Below, in pieces: positions 1 to 7,508 of a DNA stretch of 7,508 bases. The notes under the pieces are model-generated. The model was not told the origin of the DNA and did no database searches. It worked only from the letters and a program-made list of their open reading frames with translations. The translations under genes and the position numbers were made by a program. This DNA is from N074bin45 sp039587475 (GTDB lineage Bacteria; Gemmatimonadota; Gemmatimonadetes; Gemmatimonadales; GWC2-71-9), in the NCBI GenBank assembly GCA_039587475.1, contig JBDHIK010000120.1:1-7508 (forward strand). Reading direction: 5' to 3'. Position 1 is the first letter of the stretch; every line of letters starts with the position of its first letter.

Positions 1-115
1 AGAGGCAACGGGTCCTTGCTGCCATTACCTCTAGGGCCCTGGGCCGCAGCGGGCGCTGCCACGAACGCGACCGTGAGCGCCACGAGCGCCGATCGGATCC
101 AGCGGTGTGTCGCGG

Positions 116-119
<4 letters not shown>
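1..119 (-). CDS. N-terminal start of an exported protein, possibly a second propeller-amidohydrolase (partial, runs off left edge)
   Basis: Only the first 39 codons plus two bases are present. The ATG at 119-117 overlaps the stop of the preceding gene by 4 nt (ATGA) and sits 6 nt after a strong GGAGG, so translational coupling is likely. The peptide begins MTATHRWIRSALVALTV, with a basic start, a hydrophobic stretch at about residues 11-23 and an APAAA-Q cleavage-like site near residue 26. This is a classical Sec signal peptide for export. Right after it the sequence reads GSKDPLP, with a following CT that must encode Leu. This resembles the region just behind the signal peptide of the upstream amidohydrolase (GVKGLPLEP), so the gene may encode a tandem paralogue. 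That identity is inferred from very few residues; the export signal and the start are well supported. Confidence 0.75.
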
Positions 120-3526
<3,407 letters not shown>

Positions 3527-3532
3527 TGACCA

Positions 3533-3536
3533 CTCC
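3533..3536 (-). promoter_or_regulatory. Ribosome binding site that fixes the propeller-amidohydrolase start
   Basis: GGAG on the minus strand, 6 nt upstream of the ATG at 3526. The 35-nt spacer 3527-3561 holds this site and no obvious terminator, which favours co-transcription with the upstream gene. The site argues against the longer reading that begins at 3574, which would overlap the previous gene by 13 nt. Confidence 0.6.
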
Positions 3537-3561
3537 GGAATGAATGTGAATTGCGGCAGCG

Positions 3562-4443
3562 TCATACGGTACACACGGCGACGGCTTCCGCCAGGGACGT
3601 CAGCGGGTCGCCCGTGGGTTCGAATTCATGGGCCACGTAGCCCTCGAAGCCGGTATCGGCAATGGCGCGGGCGATCGCAGGGTAGTACAGCTCCTGCGTG
3701 TCGTCCAGTTCATGGCGGCCCGGCACCCCGCCGGTGTGATAGTGGGCGATGTACCGGGCGTTGTCCCGAATGGTGCGGATCACGTCGCCCTCCATGATCT
3801 GCATGTGGTAGATGTCGTACAACAGTCTGACGCGCGGGGAATCGACTCCCTCCACGACCGCCACCCCGAAGGCCGTGTGATCGCCCTGATAGTCGGGGTG
3901 GTCCACCTTGCTGTTCAGCAATTCGAGGCAGATCGTCACGCCCTCCGCTTCCGCAAGGAGTTTGATGCGGTTCAGTCCCGCCACGCAGTTGGCAACCCCC
4001 TCCTCGTCGCTCAGTCCGTCACGGTTCCCGAACATGGCAATCACGTTGGGGACACCGGCCCGGGCGGCGAGTGGAATCGTGGTCTCCAGTTCTTCGAGCA
4101 ACATCGGGTGGTTCACCACCCGGTTGAACCCGGTGGCGATGAAATCCCGGCGCTCGGTCGGGTAGCCCATGCTGCACGTCAATCCGTACTCCGCCACGGT
4201 CGGCCAATCGTCCGGTCCCAGCAGATCGATCGCCTCCAGGCCCATGCCTTGGGCGGCCTCGCAGAACTCCGGCATGGGGATACCGGCAAAGGGCCAACGG
4301 GACACCGACTGCCGCAGGCGGCCCGGATCCGGCCGGGCCCGGAGGACCGCCGGCGCCATGCCAGGCCAGGCCAGCAGGCCGCCGACGGCACCAGCCGTCT
4401 CGACCACCATCCTACGGCGCGTCACACCGGGCGGTTTCTCCAT
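3562..4443 (-). CDS. Tat-exported TIM-barrel sugar isomerase/epimerase, hydroxypyruvate isomerase-like
   Basis: 293 residues. The N-terminus has a twin-arginine motif (TRRRMVV, residues 8-14) followed by a hydrophobic Ala/Gly-rich stretch to about 34, so Tat export is likely. The rest is an AP-endonuclease-2-type TIM barrel (xylose isomerase-like superfamily). The segment LLYDIYHMQIMEGD (207-220) and the PGRHE motif (241-245) closely match bacterial hydroxypyruvate isomerases. By alignment from memory the metal ligands are E174, D210, H236 and E273; in the E. coli enzyme the third position is Gln. E174 and E273 are also the likely catalytic acids. True hydroxypyruvate isomerases are cytoplasmic, so an exported form probably acts on another keto-sugar. 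Beside a GMC dehydrogenase and a DUF1080 gene, a role in isomerising, epimerising or beta-eliminating 3-keto sugars is plausible but inferred. The start lies 2 nt after the GMC stop, with AAGGA 9 nt before the ATG. Confidence 0.87.
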   Translation of the reverse strand: MEKPPGVTRRRMVVETAGAVGGLLAWPGMAPAVLRARPDPGRLRQSVSRWPFAGIPMPEFCEAAQGMGLEAIDLLGPDDWPTVAEYGLTCSMGYPTERRDFIATGFNRVVNHPMLLEELETTIPLAARAGVPNVIAMFGNRDGLSDEEGVANCVAGLNRIKLLAEAEGVTICLELLNSKVDHPDYQGDHTAFGVAVVEGVDSPRVRLLYDIYHMQIMEGDVIRTIRDNARYIAHYHTGGVPGRHELDDTQELYYPAIARAIADTGFEGYVAHEFEPTGDPLTSLAEAVAVCTV

Positions 4444-4445
4444 GG

Positions 4446-6134
4446 TCAGAGTTCCTTCCGGTCGAGCAGCTCCACCGCATGGGCCGCTGCCCTGGCCGTG
4501 AGGGCCATGTAGGTGATCGACGGGTTCTGGCAGGCGGAGGACGTCATGCAGGCTCCGTCGGTGACGAACACGTTGGGAACGTCATGGCACTGATTGTGGG
4601 CGTTCAGGACCGAGGTCCCGGGATCCCGGCCCATGCGCGCCGTCCCCATCTCGTGGATGGTCAGTCCGGGCGGGAGGTCGTACACGTACGGGGAGATGTC
4701 CGTGGCCCCCGCCGCTTCCAGCATCGTCACCGCCTGGTCGGACATGGCCTGGAGCAGGGCGCGCTCGTTGGCACCCCACTGGCAGTGGACCTTGAGCGCC
4801 GGAATGCCCCACTTGTCGACGACCTCGTTATCGAGCTCGACGTAGTTCGTCGGGACCGGGAGACATTCCCCGAACCCAAAGAAATTGAAACGCCAGGGCC
4901 CCGGTGTGCGCAGTTCGTGCTTGAAATCGGCGCCGAATCCCGGGACGTCGTTGCCCCGGCCCCAACCGCTCCGTCCGGCCCCGCCTTGGTAGGCGAAACC
5001 GCGCAGGTAGTCCTCGTCCTGGCCCTTCACGTTGCCGAACCGGGCCAGGTAGATGCCGTTGGGCCGCCGGCCGAAGGTCGTCTGGTCTTCCATGCCCGGG
5101 ATGGTGCCCCTGGCGCCACCGCCCATACAGTGATCCATGAGGTTCCTGCCCAGCTCGCCGCTCGAGTTCCCCAGCCCGGTGGAGAACCGCGGGGTCGCCG
5201 AATTGAGCAACAACCGCGTCGACTCGAGCGCCGAGGCGCACAGAAAGATGATGCGGGCGGAAAACTCCTGAGTGGCCATGGTGGCCGCATCGATGACCCG
5301 CACACCTGTGGCCCGGTCCCGCTCCTCGTCGTACACCAGGCTGTGGACCACGCTGTTGGGCCTGAGGGTCAGCCTCCCGGTGGCATTGGCCGCCGGCAAC
5401 GTGACCCCGATACTGTTGAAATAGGAGTGGGTGATACAGCCGCGCTCGCAGGGGCCGCAGTAGTGACAGGCCTGGCGGCCACCGTGGTTCTCGGTGATCA
5501 CGGCACAGCGCCCGATGGTCAGCACCCGGTCCCGGCCGTACGCCTCCAGCAACCGTTCCCGGACGTGGGTCTCGGCGCAATTCAAATCCATCGGAGCGAG
5601 AAACTGCCCGTCGGGGAGCTGCGGCAGGCCCTCGGCCTGGCCGCTGATCCCGATGAAGCGTTCCACATGATCGTACCACGGCGCGATCTCGGCATAGCGA
5701 ATCGGCCAATCGACCCCGTAGCCATCCCGGGCGTTGGCTTCAAAATCGAGGTCGCTCCAGCGATACACCTGGCGTCCCCACATGATGGAACGTCCTCCCA
5801 CCTGCCGGCCCCGGATCCAGTGGAACGGCTTGTCGTCGTCGAAGGTGTAAGGGTTCTCCCGGTCATTGACGAAGAACTTGCTGCCCCACTCGTCGCAGGC
5901 GTAGCACTCCTTCTGAATGAATTGGTCGCGCTCGAGGGCCTCTTGGTTGCCCCGGCCGCGATAGGGCATGTCCCACACCGGGACGTGCTCCACGTAATCG
6001 ACCGCGGGGTCGATGGGTGGGCCCGCCTCCAGCACCAAGGTGTTCAGACCGCGCTCGCACAGTTCCTTGGCGGCCCACCCGCCGCTGATGCCGGAACCGA
6101 CGACGATGGCGTCCCACTCCTGGCGCCGACCCAT
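4446..6134 (-). CDS. GMC-family FAD-dependent oxidoreductase, large subunit of a sugar or glycoside dehydrogenase
   Basis: 562 residues from the ATG at 6134. An N-terminal FAD dinucleotide fold has GSGISGG (13-19) and ends its second strand in LEAG (35-38). A flavin-contact stretch GGRSIMWGRQ (113-122) follows. The C-terminal GMC_oxred_C region has HEMGTARMG (494-502) and NPSITYMAL (537-545), so H494 and N537 are the expected catalytic pair. Four cysteines in CxxCxxCxxxC spacing (C223, C226, C229, C233) suggest an iron-sulfur cluster, as in bacterial FAD-dependent glucose dehydrogenases, which pass electrons onward to a cytochrome. There is no signal peptide; relatives are carried through the Tat pathway together with their small subunit, encoded directly upstream here. 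Substrate is likely the hydroxyl of a sugar or glycoside, possibly C3, but other polyols cannot be excluded. The start is set by AGGGGG 6 nt upstream and the TGATG overlap with the preceding gene; a longer reading to 6203 would add 23 residues before the FAD fold and overlap that gene. Confidence 0.92.
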   Translation of the reverse strand: MGRRQEWDAIVVGSGISGGWAAKELCERGLNTLVLEAGPPIDPAVDYVEHVPVWDMPYRGRGNQEALERDQFIQKECYACDEWGSKFFVNDRENPYTFDDDKPFHWIRGRQVGGRSIMWGRQVYRWSDLDFEANARDGYGVDWPIRYAEIAPWYDHVERFIGISGQAEGLPQLPDGQFLAPMDLNCAETHVRERLLEAYGRDRVLTIGRCAVITENHGGRQACHYCGPCERGCITHSYFNSIGVTLPAANATGRLTLRPNSVVHSLVYDEERDRATGVRVIDAATMATQEFSARIIFLCASALESTRLLLNSATPRFSTGLGNSSGELGRNLMDHCMGGGARGTIPGMEDQTTFGRRPNGIYLARFGNVKGQDEDYLRGFAYQGGAGRSGWGRGNDVPGFGADFKHELRTPGPWRFNFFGFGECLPVPTNYVELDNEVVDKWGIPALKVHCQWGANERALLQAMSDQAVTMLEAAGATDISPYVYDLPPGLTIHEMGTARMGRDPGTSVLNAHNQCHDVPNVFVTDGACMTSSACQNPSITYMALTARAAAHAVELLDRKEL

Positions 6135-6712
6135 CAGAAGCCCCCTGGTCGGGGCTGCGCCAAATCGACACACCCGTCGTAGCTGCCGGGAATCATGCGC
6201 CAACCGAGTTCCTCGGTCATGCCGACCTCCGAGGTGTAATAGCCGAACAGCGTCAGCTCCCTGACGACGTGAAAGAAGTGCGGCGGGTCGTCCTCTCCGG
6301 CCTGGCGCAGCGACTCGGCCTCGGCCGCGATCCCCGAAAGAACCGCGGTTTGTTGAGGCTCGTTGGCCTCCAGAAACGGCAGGCCGGTAAGCCTGAGGCT
6401 GCGGCCGTCCATCTCGTCGAGGCCGGCCAGGAAACGGGCCCGTTCCTCGGGGTCGAAGGTCCGCTCGACCATGAAGTCCATGAACTCGGCCACACCGGCT
6501 TCACGGGCTCCCGGGGTATCGGTGGTGGGGATGATCAGCTCGGCGACGACGCCGGCGAGTTCGGCCTGATGCGTGGTGAAAAGCCGCCCTGTCGAGGCGG
6601 CGTGTCCGTGGGCTTCGCGGCCCAGGGCGAGAAGACGGGTGGGGCCGAGTCCCGCAAGGGCACTAGTCGCTGCCCCCAGGCCCAGTGCCCGCAGAAGTTC
6701 TCTCCGCTCCAT
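6134..6712 (-). CDS. Gluconate 2-dehydrogenase subunit 3 family protein with Tat signal
   Basis: 192 residues, a usual size for this small-subunit family (Gluconate_2-dh3). The N-terminus MERRELLRALGLGAATSALAG has twin arginines at 3-4 and a hydrophobic stretch, a Tat-type signal. Family features follow: a segment ELIIPTTDTPGAREAGVAEF (58-77), in which the order of IIP, TDTPGA and GV is typical, then VRELTLFGYYTSEVGMTEE (150-168), and a closing IPGSYDGCVDL (174-184). In characterised FAD-dependent sugar dehydrogenases the equivalent small subunit carries the signal and takes the signal-less flavoprotein across the membrane as a hitchhiker. This gene is the first of the leftward operon and overlaps the GMC gene by 1 nt. 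The start at 6712 is chosen because GGAG lies 6 nt upstream and the signal begins there; the open frame continues upstream to 6964, but that part is arginine-rich, unlike the family, and invades the divergent gene. Confidence 0.9.
   Translation of the reverse strand: MERRELLRALGLGAATSALAGLGPTRLLALGREAHGHAASTGRLFTTHQAELAGVVAELIIPTTDTPGAREAGVAEFMDFMVERTFDPEERARFLAGLDEMDGRSLRLTGLPFLEANEPQQTAVLSGIAAEAESLRQAGEDDPPHFFHVVRELTLFGYYTSEVGMTEELGWRMIPGSYDGCVDLAQPRPGGF
6141..6146 (-). promoter_or_regulatory. Ribosome binding site of the GMC dehydrogenase
   Basis: AGGGGG on the minus strand lies 6 nt before the ATG at 6134, within the last codons of the subunit 3 gene. Together with the TGATG stop/start overlap it points to coupled translation of the two subunits. 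Confidence 0.5.
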
Positions 6713-6718
6713 CGACGG

Positions 6719-6722
6719 CTCC
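6719..6722 (-). promoter_or_regulatory. Ribosome binding site that fixes the subunit 3 start
   Basis: GGAG on the minus strand, 6 nt before the ATG at 6712. Same motif and spacing as at the propeller-amidohydrolase gene. It supports the short reading over the 276-residue open frame. Confidence 0.6.
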
Positions 6723-6741
6723 AGTTGGGAAAGCACCAACT
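6723..6741. repeat. Short inverted repeat next to the subunit 3 ribosome binding site
   Basis: AGTTGG, seven bases, then CCAACT: a perfect 6-bp inverted repeat. It directly abuts the GGAG of the subunit 3 gene. It could be a small operator or a 5' leader hairpin that affects translation. Such a short repeat can also arise by chance. Confidence 0.35.
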
Positions 6742-6849
6742 TGCAGCCCGAGGCCCGGTCAGGCCAGTGCCGACGAGGACGCCGGTGGCGGGGTGGCCCT
6801 TGGCGGGCTACCTTCGCCGCAGCTTTGACCCTTCTGCGCGGACACCACC

Positions 6850-7508
6850 ATGAAGCGTCGACCCATCCAGCGGCTCGCCATCTTCTCCGTCCTCGCGGCG
6901 CTTGCCTGCGGCCCCCCCGGGGCCGGACAGGACGCTCCACCCCAAACTTCGATCCAGGCGGCACCCGACACCATGTGGCGAACGCTCTTCGACGGCCAGT
7001 CCACGGCGGGATGGCGCGGCTACCAGATGGACCACGTGCCGGACGGCTGGCAGGTCGTCGATGGAGCCCTGGTCAGGGTGGCCGGTGCGGGAGACCTCAT
7101 CACCATCGACCAGTTCGCCGATTTCGAGCTGGAACTCGAGTGGAACGTCTCACCCGGCGGCAACAGCGGGATCTTCTTCCGGGCAACGGAAGAAGCCGAT
7201 CGCATCTACGAGACCGCCCCCGCGATGCAGGTGCTGGATGACGCGGCCCACGCCGACGGCGGCAACCGGTTGACCTCGGCGGGCGCCAACTACGGCCTGT
7301 ATGCCCCGCCCGAAGGGGTGGTCAAACCGGCCGGCGAGTGGAACGCGGTGCGCATCGTGGCCGACGGTGCCCACGTGGAGCACTGGCTCAACGGGACGAA
7401 GGTCGTCGAGTATGACCTGTGGAGCCCGGAGTGGGAGGCGAAAGTCGCCGCCAGCAAGTTTGTGGAGTGGCCGGGCTACGGTCGCGCCATGCGCGGACAC
7501 ATCGGGCT
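6850..7508 (+). CDS. DUF1080 (3-keto-disaccharide hydrolase family) lipoprotein, C-terminus cut by the window
   Basis: 219 complete codons are visible; the frame is still open at the right edge. Residues 1-19 are a lipoprotein signal (MKRRP, hydrophobic core) with Cys20 in the context LAALAC, so the mature protein is probably anchored to a membrane facing the periplasm. The DUF1080 domain (PF06439, a lectin-like beta-sandwich) runs from about 44: LFDGQSTAGWRG (46-57), DFELELEWNVSPGGNSGIFFR (the core strand, 91-111), MQVLDD (126-131), GEWNAVRIVADGAHVEHWLNG (162-182, the last part a highly conserved strand) and RGHIG (215-219). The RGHIG motif normally comes close to the C-terminus, so probably only about 20 residues are missing. 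Members include enzymes that cleave 3-keto-glycosides made by glycoside 3-dehydrogenases, which fits the divergent GMC gene. The start is the first possible ATG after an in-frame TGA at 6826; the ribosome binding site is weak (GCGGA at best). Confidence 0.9.
   Translation, partial: MKRRPIQRLAIFSVLAALACGPPGAGQDAPPQTSIQAAPDTMWRTLFDGQSTAGWRGYQMDHVPDGWQVVDGALVRVAGAGDLITIDQFADFELELEWNVSPGGNSGIFFRATEEADRIYETAPAMQVLDDAAHADGGNRLTSAGANYGLYAPPEGVVKPAGEWNAVRIVADGAHVEHWLNGTKVVEYDLWSPEWEAKVAASKFVEWPGYGRAMRGHIG

Larger units (their letters stand above)
6713..6849. promoter_or_regulatory. Divergent intergenic region expected to hold promoters for both directions
   Basis: The 137-bp gap separates the leftward operon from the rightward DUF1080 gene. 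It is the only place in the window where promoters for both transcription units would be expected. I cannot point to a convincing -35/-10 pair on either strand. A short inverted repeat lies close to the leftward start. An in-frame TGA at 6826-6828 stops any upstream extension of the DUF1080 gene. Confidence 0.5.

Noticed and set aside
3527..3574. A 16-residue extension of the propeller-amidohydrolase
   Set aside because: It places 16 residues before the signal peptide and overlaps the TIM-barrel gene; the ATG at 3526 has GGAG at 6 nt.
3628..6182. Long plus-strand open frames (3628-4512 and 4479-6182) opposite the TIM-barrel and GMC genes
   Set aside because: Same explanation: antisense shadows of well-identified genes, without domains or plausible starts.
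6135..6203. A 23-residue N-terminal extension of the GMC protein
   Set aside because: The FAD-binding fold begins right after the ATG at 6134, which has a ribosome binding site and overlaps the previous stop by 1 nt. The extension is the shifted reading of the end of subunit 3.
6824..6829. TTTGAC as a possible -35 box for the DUF1080 gene
   Set aside because: A -10 box at the usual distance would fall on or past the start codon at 6850, leaving no leader; no TATAAT-like sequence is there.
6713..6964. An 84-residue N-terminal extension of the subunit 3 protein
   Set aside because: It is Arg/Pro/Trp-rich, unlike the family, would overlap the start of the DUF1080 gene, and would bury the Tat signal that begins at 6712 behind a good ribosome binding site.
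6573..7500. Open frames overlapping the DUF1080 gene in other frames (6573-7241 plus, 7150-7500 minus)
   Set aside because: They are low-complexity, without family features, while the frame from 6850 gives an unmistakable DUF1080 protein with a lipoprotein signal.

Overview
The window is about 7.5 kb of high-G+C bacterial DNA, densely coding with no RNA genes, insertion sequences or CRISPR arrays that I can see. Exported enzymes with Tat or Sec signals, a GMC dehydrogenase with its small Tat-carrying subunit, a DUF1080 lipoprotein, and a very large TolB-propeller/amidohydrolase fusion together resemble Gemmatimonadota, Acidobacteriota or similar heterotrophs. That lineage guess rests on gene content only.

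Layout: five genes run leftward on the minus strand as one probable operon. In transcription order they are a gluconate-2-dehydrogenase subunit 3-like protein (6712 to 6134), a GMC flavoprotein dehydrogenase (6134 to 4446), a Tat-signal TIM-barrel isomerase/epimerase of the hydroxypyruvate isomerase type (4443 to 3562), a propeller-amidohydrolase fusion (3526 to 116), and the first 39 codons of a further exported protein (119 leftward, cut by the window edge). Junctions are tight: a 1-nt overlap (TGATG), a 2-nt gap, a 35-nt gap and a 4-nt overlap (ATGA). Each start has a Shine-Dalgarno-like sequence at a reasonable distance. A sixth gene, a DUF1080 (3-keto-disaccharide hydrolase family) lipoprotein, runs rightward from 6850 and is cut by the right edge. 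The 137-bp gap 6713-6849 must hold the divergent promoters.

How the genes may work together: GMC dehydrogenase plus subunit 3 pairs include glycoside 3-dehydrogenases, which oxidise the C3 hydroxyl of a sugar ring. DUF1080 proteins include enzymes that cleave the resulting 3-keto-glycosides, and TIM-barrel isomerase/epimerase-type proteins occur in the same kind of locus. The simplest reading is a periplasmic oxidative glycoside-cleavage module. The surprising part is that it is joined in the same operon to one, and possibly two, giant propeller-amidohydrolases, whose substrates are unknown. No electron-accepting cytochrome and no transporter lie inside the window. The substrate cannot be read from the sequence.
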